Positions 1-7,238 of a DNA stretch of 9,575 nt are shown here, in pieces; position 1 is the first letter of the stretch, and every line of letters begins with the position of its first letter. The translations under genes and the position numbers were made by a program. Below the pieces are notes generated by a model. The model saw only the letters and a list, made by a program, of their open reading frames with translations, was not told where the DNA came from and made no database searches. The stretch is from an uncultured Alistipes sp. (lineage in GTDB: Bacteria; Bacteroidota; Bacteroidia; Bacteroidales; Rikenellaceae). The DNA lies in contig CAKVKI010000090.1 of NCBI GenBank assembly GCA_934754975.1, positions 1 through 9,575 of the forward strand. The letters run 5' to 3'.

Positions 1-1785
1 ACCTGCGGCAGCGTAATAGAGATACCATCCGCGTTTGGTCGAACTCGTGTTTACGACGTTGTGTTGGGCAGGGTCGGTGGTGTTTTCTCCCGTCGTCGTG
101 AAGATCGAGAAGGCGTCTTTGCCCGGAATCCTGTAGCCGGGGGGACACGGGTCGTAGATCGACTTTTGATGAGTCGCGGTCAGCTCCTCCTCGCCCTGCG
201 GATTGCCCCAGAGGTAGTTGTTGCGTCCGGCGAAAAGCCAGTCCGCCGCTTTGAGGAAGGTTACTGGATTCTGGATCGCATTGGCGATCGTTCCGGTGGA
301 TGCGTCGGAAGCGGCAATGCCCACCTTGGTTATGGAGCCGTAGAGGGTCGGTTCGGTCATGTCGTAGAATTTCGACGAACCGGGGATCGGGTCTTTGCGC
401 CCCCATTGGTAGGACATGCCCAGCGAGCCGGTGTCGTCCTGCGCCGATGTTGCGCCCAGGCTGCGGTCCATAAAGGTATAGCTGTTGCCGTATTTATTGG
501 CCATGTAAACCTGGTCGGCGGGGAGGTCCGTACACCAGATATGCCAGCTCCACATGATGCGGCCCTGCTGGTCCTTGACCGCGATGAGGGCGTTGCCCTT
601 GTCGGCCGAGGTGTTGAACGAGACGATGCCGTCGCTGAGTACCAGTTCCGAGACCAGTCCGTCGGTCGTTTCCCACAGCAGTTCGGCCGAGACGGGGGCG
701 ATTGCCGCCGATGCCGCGAGCGGATTGCCGAGGTAGTCGGTGAAGCCGCCGCCGGGGATAATGCCTTCGCCGCCGTTGCCCATTACGGTCGCATCGAAAC
801 TGCACCGCGCCTCCTTGTCGACGATGTAGCAGTTGGCCGTTCCCTGTGCGCTGAGGTTGAGCGCCGGGAGTTCGTGGGTGATCTTGACCTCTCCTTCCGC
901 GGGAGTCTCGCTGTCGGTCGCCGTGAACTGGTCGAGCGGAAGCGAAACGGAAATTGCGCTCCCTTCCGGACTGGACTGGGCGGGCCGTTTGTTGAAAAGA
1001 AACGTGTAACGGTCCGTGCTGACGAGATAATACATGTTGGCGGCCTGCGTCAGGTCGCAGGGGGCGAGGCCGATGGAAAATTCGATTTTATCGGACAGCG
1101 ACGGGGCTTCGTTGAACGTGTAGGTGATGCTGTTGGACGATCCCCGGAGCTGTGCGTCGGGATCGGTCAGGTCGAAGTCGCATGCACCCGCAAAATTTAC
1201 GCCTTCGGCCGTAATCTTGATGGAATTGACCTTCTCGGAAGCGTATTTCCCTTCGGAGGTGAAGTCGAACGAGAGCTGCGCCGTTGCGGCCTTTTTGCGG
1301 AAAACGAACTGCGATCCGCTGGCCGCTTTGACCTCTTCGCACCGGGCGGTCATGATGTTGTTGGCGCCTGCGGTCCGGGCGTTCTGCATGGTGCTGATGA
1401 CGACCGGAGCCGTAAATCCGTTCATGGCGTTTACGGCAGGATAGACGGCGTAAAGGGGCGTTTGCTCGAAATCGAGCGAGCCGTTGAATTTTCCGGTCGC
1501 GGTGCCGATGCCGGTCGCGACATCGAATGTGCCGGTGTGCAGGCCGTCGGTGACGGTAATGGCGTCGTCGACGAGCCAGACGGTCGCTCCGGTTTCGGCA
1601 GTGCCGGTTCGCGTTGTCGAACTTTTATCCGTGACGCCTGTTTCCGGAATGGTTGCCGTGAGTCCCGAGAGCCGGTTGCCGAACCCTGTCGTCGGGGGAA
1701 CCTGCTGCGTCTGGTCCGTGTCGTCCGAACAGCCGAGCAGGGCCGTGCAGCAGACGGTGAGCATTAGAAGTTTTCTGATGGTCAT
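1..1785 (-). CDS. Surface lipoprotein, fimbrillin-like with FISUMP-type C-terminal region (partial, 3' end outside window)
   Basis: 595 codons are visible; the reading frame runs open to the left edge, so the C-terminus is missing. The N-terminus is a lipoprotein signal: basic MTIRK, a hydrophobic stretch, then lipobox LLGC with Cys19. Cys19 is followed by SDD, the acidic tail that in Bacteroidetes marks export to the cell surface. Residues about 30-300 are Ser/Thr-rich beta-type sequence resembling the fimbrillin (Mfa-like) family, including the VWLVDD and LYAVYPA stretches. The second half resembles the Fibrobacter major paralogous (FISUMP) domain: WSWHIW, then MDRSLGA at 439-445, YQWGRKDP shortly after, and DPCPPGYRIP near 543. 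It begins 28 bp after the fucI stop in the same direction, so it is probably the distal gene of that operon. A role in glycan binding or adhesion at the surface is inference; no enzymatic motif is visible. Start chosen because the signal peptide begins exactly there. Confidence 0.8.
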   Translation of the reverse strand, partial: MTIRKLLMLTVCCTALLGCSDDTDQTQQVPPTTGFGNRLSGLTATIPETGVTDKSSTTRTGTAETGATVWLVDDAITVTDGLHTGTFDVATGIGTATGKFNGSLDFEQTPLYAVYPAVNAMNGFTAPVVISTMQNARTAGANNIMTARCEEVKAASGSQFVFRKKAATAQLSFDFTSEGKYASEKVNSIKITAEGVNFAGACDFDLTDPDAQLRGSSNSITYTFNEAPSLSDKIEFSIGLAPCDLTQAANMYYLVSTDRYTFLFNKRPAQSSPEGSAISVSLPLDQFTATDSETPAEGEVKITHELPALNLSAQGTANCYIVDKEARCSFDATVMGNGGEGIIPGGGFTDYLGNPLAASAAIAPVSAELLWETTDGLVSELVLSDGIVSFNTSADKGNALIAVKDQQGRIMWSWHIWCTDLPADQVYMANKYGNSYTFMDRSLGATSAQDDTGSLGMSYQWGRKDPIPGSSKFYDMTEPTLYGSITKVGIAASDASTGTIANAIQNPVTFLKAADWLFAGRNNYLWGNPQGEEELTATHQKSIYDPCPPGYRIPGKDAFSIFTTTGENTTDPAQHNVVNTSSTKRGWYLYYAAAG

Positions 1786-1813
1786 GGTTGCGGTTTTTAG
1801 GGTTGATTTGTCG

Positions 1814-3589
1814 TTATTTGTAGATCGGCCCGTAGGTTGCGCAGGCGCGATAGTCCGCGCCTTCCGGATCGGAGCCGAAGGCGCCCCAGGCCGAAGGCCG
1901 GAAGAGCCGCTCGGCGTCGAGGTTGTGCATGGCTACCGGGATGCGGAGCATCGAAGCCAGCGTGGCGAGGTCGGCGCCGACGTGTCCGTAGCTGATGGCG
2001 CCGTGGTTGGCTCCCCAGTTGTTCATCACCGAGTAGACGTCGCGGAAAGCCCCGTGCCCTGTCAGGCGGGGTGCGAACCAGGTCGTCGGCCACGTGCGGT
2101 CGGTGCGTTTGTTGATGATCTCGAAAATCTCATTATCGACGTTTACGGCCCAGCCTTCGGCGATCTGCAATACGGGACCGAGTCCTTTTACGAGGTTCAG
2201 GCGGCACATGGTCATCGGCATTTCGCCGCGGGTGAGGAAATGCGACGAGAATCCGCCGCCGCGCATGTATTCGCGTCCTGCCGGGTACCAAGTCGTGGCG
2301 TTGAGGCATGCTTCCACCTCTTTGTCGGATATCTCCCAGAACGGCTTCATTGTGGGATTTCCCGCTGCGTCGGACTGTTGTCCCGTGGCGTCGAGCGTGC
2401 AGGAACCCGAGTTGATGAGGTGGATGATGCCGCCTGCGGCGCTGCCCGTGAGCCGGCGGCCCGTAACGCGCTCGACGGCTTCGGGGGACCAGAACGTGCG
2501 TACGTCGGCGAAGAGCTGCGCCCGGTTGGTCAGCAGGTGCAGCAGGAGCATCGAAGCGCCGTTGAGCGTGTCGTTTTCCGTGGCGAAGGTGACGGCTTCG
2601 CGGATGCCGTTCCAGTCGAACGACGAATTGAGGATCGCTTCCGCGAAGTCGCCGTCGGGCCGGAAGTCGGTCCACTGACGCTGTCCCTGGAATCCCCCGG
2701 CAATGGCATTGTGTCCCATGGCCTCCTCTTCGAATCCCATTTCGGCCAGCTTCGGATTGCCGTGCATCAGGTCGCGGAAGATGAGCGTCATCTTCACGAC
2801 ATATTCCCAGACGGCGTCTTTCTGTTCGCGCGAATAGACCAGATGCGCGGGGTTGCAGTCGTTGCCTTCGTTGGGTTTGCAGTATTTTTCGACCCATTCC
2901 ATGGCGCGGCCGAACTCCTCCTTGTCGTAAATGCCCAGTTCGATGCGGCGTTCGATCTCCGAGCAGTCTGCCGCTTCGTTGCGCATGCCGAGGTACTCCT
3001 GAAAAAAATCAGGATTGGGCATCGAGCCTGCGATACCCATCGACACCGAGCCGATCGAGAGGTAGGATTTGCCCCGCATCTGCATGACGGCGACGGCGGC
3101 GCGGCCGAAACGCAGGAGTTTCTCGCGTACGTCGGCGGGAATCGTATCGTCGCCCATATCCTGTACGTCACGGCCGTAGATGCCGAATGCGGGCAGCCCT
3201 TTCTGGTTGTGTCCGGCCAGTGCCGAAGCCAGGTAAACGGCGCCCGGGCGTTCCGTGCCGTTGAAACCCCAGATGGCTTTGGGGGTGAGCGGGTCCATGT
3301 CGATGGTTTCGGAGCCGTAGCACCAGCATGGAGTGACCGAAAGGACGGCGCCCACGTTGCTGTCGCGGAATTTGTCGGCGCAGGCCGCGGCTTCGGCGAC
3401 TCCGCCGATCGTGGTGTCGGCGATGACGCATTCGACGGGCGAACCGTCCGAATAGCGGAGTTCTGCGCTGTAGAGGCGCGCTACGCGCTGCGCCATGCCC
3501 ATGGTCATTGCTTCGAGCGATTCGCGGATTCCGCCGCGGCGGCCGTCGATGATCGGACGGATGCCGATTTTAGGGTGTGAGGAGGTCAT
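1814..3589 (-). CDS. fucI: L-fucose isomerase (also acts on D-arabinose)
   Basis: 591 residues, the same length as the E. coli enzyme, and similar to it along the whole chain. It is a cytoplasmic, Mn2+-dependent aldose-ketose isomerase: L-fucose to L-fuculose, and in known FucI enzymes also D-arabinose to D-ribulose. Family blocks include [15 protein letters not shown] near the N-terminus, [15 protein letters not shown] at 86-100, [13 protein letters not shown] at 108-120, [12 protein letters not shown] at 317-328, [18 protein letters not shown] at 360-377, [12 protein letters not shown] at 500-511 and NWGANHG at 524-530. The metal ligands known in E. coli (Glu337, Asp361, His528) fall on Glu338, Asp362 and His529 here, so it should be active. 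It starts 33 bp after the symporter stop and ends 28 bp before the lipoprotein. No fucA or fucK homologue is in the window; the only sugar kinase nearby is ribulokinase-like, which favours D-arabinose as substrate (inference). Confidence 0.95.
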   Translation of the reverse strand: MTSSHPKIGIRPIIDGRRGGIRESLEAMTMGMAQRVARLYSAELRYSDGSPVECVIADTTIGGVAEAAACADKFRDSNVGAVLSVTPCWCYGSETIDMDPLTPKAIWGFNGTERPGAVYLASALAGHNQKGLPAFGIYGRDVQDMGDDTIPADVREKLLRFGRAAVAVMQMRGKSYLSIGSVSMGIAGSMPNPDFFQEYLGMRNEAADCSEIERRIELGIYDKEEFGRAMEWVEKYCKPNEGNDCNPAHLVYSREQKDAVWEYVVKMTLIFRDLMHGNPKLAEMGFEEEAMGHNAIAGGFQGQRQWTDFRPDGDFAEAILNSSFDWNGIREAVTFATENDTLNGASMLLLHLLTNRAQLFADVRTFWSPEAVERVTGRRLTGSAAGGIIHLINSGSCTLDATGQQSDAAGNPTMKPFWEISDKEVEACLNATTWYPAGREYMRGGGFSSHFLTRGEMPMTMCRLNLVKGLGPVLQIAEGWAVNVDNEIFEIINKRTDRTWPTTWFAPRLTGHGAFRDVYSVMNNWGANHGAISYGHVGADLATLASMLRIPVAMHNLDAERLFRPSAWGAFGSDPEGADYRACATYGPIYK

Positions 3590-3622
3590 ATTTTTTAGTT
3601 TTAAGTTGTTTGTCCGGGGCGG

Positions 3623-5104
3623 TTATGCGGCTTTTTTTCGGTTCAGGGCCGTCAGCAGGAAGCCTGTGAGGAAGATGACGGTCGTACCGAAGACGATCGT
3701 GAGGTAGGTGTGCAGCGGACTGTGCAGGCAGTAGAACGGCGAACCGTCGTTGATCAGCGGCGAGAGACTCATCCACGCGATGGTCAGCAGGCCGAGGATT
3801 ACCGCCGTGACGGCGTGTGCGCGTTTGACGCGGCGGCATACCACGCCCAGCAGGAACAGCCCGAGCATACCGCCGCTGAAGATCGACGCCAGCTTCCACC
3901 AGGCGTCCAGCACGCCGTCGATGCGCATCATCAGCAGCCCGACGACGATGCCGAGCGCTCCGACGACGAACGAGGTGGCGTAGAGCGTGCCCATATTCTG
4001 TTTTTCGGTAAGCTCCTTTTTCGAGAGGCGTTTGGCGAAGTCGGTCAGTACGATGGTCGCCGAAGAGTTGATGCTCGTGGCGACGGTCGACATGCCGGCC
4101 GAGAAGAGCGATGCGACGACCAGTCCGGTCAGTCCGGTGGGCAGTCCGTGGACGATGAACCACGGGAAAACCTGATCGGACGGCGTGCCGGCGGGAAGCA
4201 GTTCGGGCCGGGCCGTATAGTAGGAAAAGAGCGCCGTGCCGATGTAGACGAAGACGAGCGAGACGGGGATGTAGAGCAGACCGCCGAAAAGGGTCGATTT
4301 CACGGCTTCGGCCGTCGATTTGGTGGTCATGTAACGCTGTACGTAGTTTTGGTCGATGCCGTAGTTTTGCATATTGACGAAAAGACCGTAGATCAGCACC
4401 ACCCAGAAGGTCGGCTCGGTCAGCGAGAGCGAGAAACTGCCGAGGCTGAATTTGCCGTGCGCCGCGGCGATTTCGAACAGTTGTCCGGGCCCTTCGGGCA
4501 TGGTGAAGGTGAGAATCACGGCGCAGGCGATGGCTCCCACGATCAGGATGATGCCCTGTATGGCGTCGGTCCAGACCACGGCGGCGATGCCGCCCAGCAG
4601 GGTGTAGATCAGGGTGGCGATTCCCGTACAGATGATGATGGTCTGAATGTCCCACCCGAACATCGTGTTGAGGGGCAGGGCCAGCAGCAGCAGGATCGAG
4701 CCGATGCGCGCCAACTGCGTCAGCAGGTAGCAGACCGCCACATAGCAGCGAGCCCAGTAGCCGAAGCGCATTTCGAGGTAGTGATAGGCCGAAACGCTGT
4801 TTATACTGCGGTAGAGGGGTATGAATACCTTGGCGGCCAGCCAGGTGGCGATGGGGATCGAGAGACTGAAGACAAAGGGATTCCAGTTGCCTTTGTAGGC
4901 GTCGCCGGGCAGGCCGAGAAAGCTGATGCTGCTGACGAACGTGGCGAAAATCGACATCCCCACGACCCATGTCGGCAGCGATCCTTCGGCGGCGGTGAAT
5001 GCGGCCGCACCTTTGCGGCTGCGGAAGTAGAAGCTGCAGCCGAAGAGGGCGACGCCGCCGACGAAGATGAAAAATACGAGGTAATCGAGTAAGGTTATCT
5101 CCAT
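3623..5104 (-). CDS. Sodium:solute symporter (SSS family), probable sugar importer
   Basis: 493 residues, mostly hydrophobic, with about 13 predicted inner-membrane helices, the usual size for the SSS family (TC 2.A.21), which couples Na+ entry to uptake of sugars, sialic acids or other solutes. Visible family features are the first-helix region with FATFVSSISFLGLPGDAY at 53-70, the signature block GGIAAVVWTDAIQG at 171-184, NYGIDQNYVQRYM at 247-259, and the Ser/Thr-rich helix ASLFSAGMSTVATSINSSAT at 331-350, the region that forms the second sodium site in vSGLT-type transporters. The C-terminus ends in a short basic NRKKAA tail. It lies between the aldolase (26 bp upstream) and fucI (33 bp downstream), so it most likely imports the substrate of those enzymes. 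The substrate cannot be read from sequence: a pentose or fucose, or a sialic acid-like sugar given the aldolase, are all possible. It is not a FucP-type (MFS) permease. Confidence 0.9.
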   Translation of the reverse strand: MEITLLDYLVFFIFVGGVALFGCSFYFRSRKGAAAFTAAEGSLPTWVVGMSIFATFVSSISFLGLPGDAYKGNWNPFVFSLSIPIATWLAAKVFIPLYRSINSVSAYHYLEMRFGYWARCYVAVCYLLTQLARIGSILLLLALPLNTMFGWDIQTIIICTGIATLIYTLLGGIAAVVWTDAIQGIILIVGAIACAVILTFTMPEGPGQLFEIAAAHGKFSLGSFSLSLTEPTFWVVLIYGLFVNMQNYGIDQNYVQRYMTTKSTAEAVKSTLFGGLLYIPVSLVFVYIGTALFSYYTARPELLPAGTPSDQVFPWFIVHGLPTGLTGLVVASLFSAGMSTVATSINSSATIVLTDFAKRLSKKELTEKQNMGTLYATSFVVGALGIVVGLLMMRIDGVLDAWWKLASIFSGGMLGLFLLGVVCRRVKRAHAVTAVILGLLTIAWMSLSPLINDGSPFYCLHSPLHTYLTIVFGTTVIFLTGFLLTALNRKKAA

Positions 5105-5115
5105 AGGGGTTGGTT

Positions 5116-5134
5116 GTTATAGGTTATAGGTTAT
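5116..5134. repeat. Tandem 7-bp repeat at the aldolase stop codon
   Basis: GTTATAG is repeated 2.7 times between the aldolase and symporter genes, overlapping the aldolase stop. Read on the coding (minus) strand it gives TAA CCTA TAA CCTA TAA, and because 7 is not a multiple of 3 the three TAA triplets fall in three different frames. It may be a slippage product with no function, or a strong translation stop between the genes. Confidence 0.6.
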
Positions 5135-6048
5135 CCGTTGCAGGTGGCGCCCAGCGCTTCGAGCGCCTGGCGAATCCGGGCGCGCTCCTCGGCGCGGAAT
5201 TTCCGGTAGGGGTACGAGAGGTAATCGTCGCAGACGCCCAGCAGCGAAAGTGCGCATTTGACGCCTTTCAGGTAGCTGGAACCGTATTTCCCGACGGTAT
5301 AGACCGATGCGCTGATCTGCATGATGCGGCGCTGGATTTCGCGGACGCGGGCGATGTCGTGGGCGCATGCGGCGTCGTACATGGCGACGTAGAGTTCGGG
5401 AAAGATGTTTGCGCCGCCGTTCACGCCGCCGTCGGCGCCGAGCAGGACGCATTCGCCCGTCAGCTCTTCGGGACCGACATAGAGTGAAAAATCGGGATTG
5501 TCCCCCAAATGGTAGAGGAGCGTCTGGAAGTAGGTCATATTGGCCGAACTGTCTTTCAGTCCGACGATGTTCGTATGACGGGCCAGCGTCTTCACGGTCC
5601 CCGGTTCGAGGAAGACCTTGACGTGCGACGGCATGTTGTAGAGGTAGAGCGGCAGGGGCAGGGCGTCGGCCAGCGCCGTGTAGTATTCGACCAGCTCCTG
5701 CTGCGAGGGGGCGAAATAGTAGGGCGGGGCGGCCACGACGCCGACGGCGCCGCATTTGGCGGCATGTTCCGCGAGCCGGATGCTTTCGATGAAGGCGGTG
5801 TCGGTGACGCCGACCAGCACGGGTACGCGTCCTGCGACCCGGCGGCACACCAGTTCGACGAATTCATAGCGCAGCCGGTAGGTCAGGCTCTGGGCTTCGC
5901 CCGTCGTGCCGAGCAGGAAAATGGCGTGGACTCCGCCGGCGACGAGGTGTTCCGTAAGGCGTACCGCGCCTTCGCGGTCGAGTTCGTCGTCGTCCTTGAG
6001 CGGAGTAATCATCGGGGGAATGATGCCCCGGAGTTTCGTGGGTTGCAT
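5131..6048 (-). CDS. Class I aldolase of the DHDPS/N-acetylneuraminate lyase family, sugar-acid type
   Basis: 305 residues, full length for the TIM-barrel family that includes DapA, NanA and 2-keto-3-deoxy sugar-acid aldolases. These form a Schiff base with pyruvate or an alpha-keto acid. The pyruvate-binding motif GTTGE is at 47-51, the catalytic Tyr is Tyr137 in YLYNMP, and the Schiff-base Lys is Lys165 in IVGLKDSS. In DapA the tyrosine motif continues with an Arg (Arg138 in E. coli) that binds aspartate semialdehyde; here the equivalent residue is His142 (NMPSHVKV), so a role in lysine synthesis is unlikely. The later segment GPEEL at 192-196 and GADGGVNGGAN at 204-214 resembles NanA (GYDE, then GADGG) more than DapA. 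It is probably a catabolic aldolase for sialic acid or a 2-keto-3-deoxy sugar acid; which one is not decidable. Gene order puts it first in the symporter-fucI operon, after a 79-bp gap from the repressor gene that holds a candidate operator. Confidence 0.88.
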   Translation of the reverse strand: MQPTKLRGIIPPMITPLKDDDELDREGAVRLTEHLVAGGVHAIFLLGTTGEAQSLTYRLRYEFVELVCRRVAGRVPVLVGVTDTAFIESIRLAEHAAKCGAVGVVAAPPYYFAPSQQELVEYYTALADALPLPLYLYNMPSHVKVFLEPGTVKTLARHTNIVGLKDSSANMTYFQTLLYHLGDNPDFSLYVGPEELTGECVLLGADGGVNGGANIFPELYVAMYDAACAHDIARVREIQRRIMQISASVYTVGKYGSSYLKGVKCALSLLGVCDDYLSYPYRKFRAEERARIRQALEALGATCNG

Positions 6049-6127
6049 AATCTGGGGTATTTAGCGGTTTTTAGTTGATTCGTATATTTTATTGTAAATC
6101 GTTTTAGCTAATGTGCAAAAAAAGAGA
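6049..6127 (-). promoter_or_regulatory. Intergenic control region of the aldolase-symporter-fucI operon, with a weak candidate promoter
   Basis: This 79-bp gap between the repressor stop and the aldolase start is AT-rich. On the minus strand a TTTG at 6119-6116 is followed after 19 nt by TACAATAA at 6096-6089. This keeps the Bacteroidetes -33 box and spacing but only part of the -7 consensus TAnnTTTG, so it is a weak candidate. The near-operator at 6095-6106 would overlap its -7 box. Because the repressor gene runs into this gap in the same direction without a terminator hairpin, read-through from the repressor promoter is an alternative or additional way to express the operon. Confidence 0.4.
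6095..6106. promoter_or_regulatory. Candidate LacI-family operator, imperfect copy
   Basis: TAAATCGTTTTA differs at one base from TAAAACGTTTTA, the 12-bp core of the perfect palindrome at 7240-7251. It keeps the central CG step that LacI-family hinge helices usually bind. It lies just upstream of the aldolase gene, where a repressor encoded next door would be expected to act. One mismatch in 12 within AT-rich DNA can occur by chance, so the support comes from position plus similarity. Confidence 0.55.
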
Positions 6128-7183
6128 TTATTCCTCGATAAGCTCCGTTATCTCCGCCTCCCGGCTGGGTATGCCGCTCTCGACGATTTCGGGCGTCAGT
6201 ACGATGCGGATGCTGTTGATCGGCTGATCTTTCTGTTCGATATTCTTGATCAGCAGGTCGAGGGCTTCCGTGCCGAACTGTTCGATCGGCTGCCGCACGT
6301 AGGCGACGGCCGTTTTGTAGATGTCGAAGGCTTCGTTGCTGTCGAAACAGGCCATGGCGAAGTCCTGCGGAACGCGCCAGCCGTTGCGGAATATTGCGGT
6401 CAGTCCGCTGGCGGCCAGCGTATTGGTGGCGAATACGAATGCTTCGACATTGCGCATTTTCGCATCGCGGACGATCTCGTCGATTTTTCCGAGTTTGTCG
6501 TGGCGCAGGTGATGAATGTTGATCCGGCTGCCCAAACCGGCTTCCGCCATGCAGAAGCGGTAGCCCTCTTCGCGCTCCCTGATGTTGGACAGGTTCATCG
6601 AATAGGAGATCATTTCGATTCGCGTGAAACCTTGACGGATCAGCGCCTGAGTGGTTTCGACGCCGGCGCGCCGGTTGTTGAGTACGACGCTGCTCAGTTC
6701 GGTGTCCGGCACTTCGCGGTCGAGCAGTACGACGGGGATATTCTGCAGGGCGACATTGCGGATAATTTCATCGGCCCCTTCGCAGGGAACGATGATCAGC
6801 CCGTCGATGCCTTTGTTGCGGAAAACCTCGATCAGGTTTTCGAGTTTCTGCGGATTTTCGTCCGTACTGCCGAACAATACGGTATACTTATGTTTATACG
6901 CGCGGTCCTCGATGCAGCGGGCGATGTCGGCGAAAAACTTGTTCGAGATGTCCGATACGATTACCCCGATGGTGTTCGTTTTGCCGCTGCGAAGCGTGCG
7001 CGCCGCATTGTTGGGCTGGTAGTTTAGCTTCTCGGCGACCTCCAGGATACGCTGTGCCGTCTCTTTGTTGACGCGGTAGGTGTCCTTGCCGTCGGCTTTG
7101 TTGTTCATGACGAACGATACCAGCGCGATCGAAACGCCCGCCTGGGTGGCTATATCTTTTATGGTTACTTTGCGTGTCCGCAT
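6128..7183 (-). CDS. LacI-family transcriptional regulator (local repressor)
   Basis: 351 residues from the chosen start. The N-terminal helix-turn-helix covers about residues 6-27 (VTIKDIATQAGVS, then VSFVMNN). The hinge helix is at about 55-66 with the PNNAARTL motif; Leu64 is the residue that in this family inserts into the central CG step of the operator. The effector-binding, periplasmic-binding-protein-like domain begins at IGVIVSDISNKFF (72-84) and runs to the C-terminus. The frame stays open upstream to an ATG at 7255, giving 375 residues. I rejected that start because the extra 24 residues lie outside the family pattern, and their DNA holds the operator and promoter boxes upstream of the expected transcript start (near 7223). 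The gene is first in the leftward cluster and divergent from the kinase. A perfect CG-centred palindrome in its own promoter spacer suggests autorepression and joint control of both units. The inducer is unknown, probably a sugar of this pathway. Confidence 0.92.
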   Translation of the reverse strand: MRTRKVTIKDIATQAGVSIALVSFVMNNKADGKDTYRVNKETAQRILEVAEKLNYQPNNAARTLRSGKTNTIGVIVSDISNKFFADIARCIEDRAYKHKYTVLFGSTDENPQKLENLIEVFRNKGIDGLIIVPCEGADEIIRNVALQNIPVVLLDREVPDTELSSVVLNNRRAGVETTQALIRQGFTRIEMISYSMNLSNIREREEGYRFCMAEAGLGSRINIHHLRHDKLGKIDEIVRDAKMRNVEAFVFATNTLAASGLTAIFRNGWRVPQDFAMACFDSNEAFDIYKTAVAYVRQPIEQFGTEALDLLIKNIEQKDQPINSIRIVLTPEIVESGIPSREAEITELIEE

Positions 7184-7202
7184 ATTTTTTGCGATTTTTT
7201 GC
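7184..7202. repeat. Two A/T-tract direct repeats with 10-bp period
   Basis: ATTTTTTGC occurs at 7184-7192 and again at 7194-7202, one helical turn apart. The second copy supplies the -33 TTTG of the kinase promoter. Phased A/T tracts bend DNA and can act like UP elements, but this role is inferred from spacing only. On the other strand they form the A-rich stretch before the regulator start codon, which favours initiation in Bacteroidetes. Confidence 0.5.
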
Positions 7203-7229
7203 AATATCTGGGAAATTCTCTTACCTTTG
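7198..7229 (+). promoter_or_regulatory. Promoter of the ribulokinase unit
   Basis: On the plus strand TTTG at 7198-7201 is followed after 20 nt by TACCTTTG at 7222-7229, a full match to the Bacteroidetes -33/-7 consensus. Transcription would start near 7236, leaving a leader of about 250 nt before the kinase ATG. Its -7 box abuts the -7 box of the opposite promoter at 7229/7230, so the two polymerase sites overlap. The operator at 7239-7252 would lie at about +4 to +17, a roadblock position. Confidence 0.72.
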
Positions 7230-7238
7230 CAAAGGTAA
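7221..7238. repeat. Perfect 18-bp palindrome formed by two abutting -7 boxes
   Basis: TTACCTTTGCAAAGGTAA is its own reverse complement over all 18 bases. Each half contains one TACCTTTG box, on opposite strands. It can be read simply as two head-to-head promoter boxes, or additionally as a binding site for a dimeric regulator. Sequence alone does not separate these. Confidence 0.85.

Noticed and set aside
61..1767. A 568-codon plus-strand open frame
   Set aside because: It lies antisense to the lipoprotein gene. Its product is Arg/Gly/Val-rich with no signal, domain or family pattern, as expected of the opposite strand of a high-GC gene.
1484..3580. A 698-codon plus-strand open frame
   Set aside because: It is antisense to fucI and spans the fucI-lipoprotein junction. 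The minus-strand FucI match is complete, with all metal ligands present, and this frame shows no recognisable fold.
1814..3589. A standard L-fucose operon (fucI-fucA-fucK-fucP)
   Set aside because: Only FucI is of that set. The kinase is AraB-like, the transporter is SSS rather than FucP-type, and no class II fuculose-phosphate aldolase is visible.
3570..5092. Long frames opposite to or overlapping the symporter (466 codons minus, 460 codons plus)
   Set aside because: Both are very rich in charged residues, lack membrane helices, and overlap a complete SSS symporter.
5131..6048. Annotation of the aldolase as DapA (lysine biosynthesis)
   Set aside because: The substrate-binding Arg after the catalytic Tyr motif is replaced by His142, and the gene sits in a repressor-controlled sugar operon.
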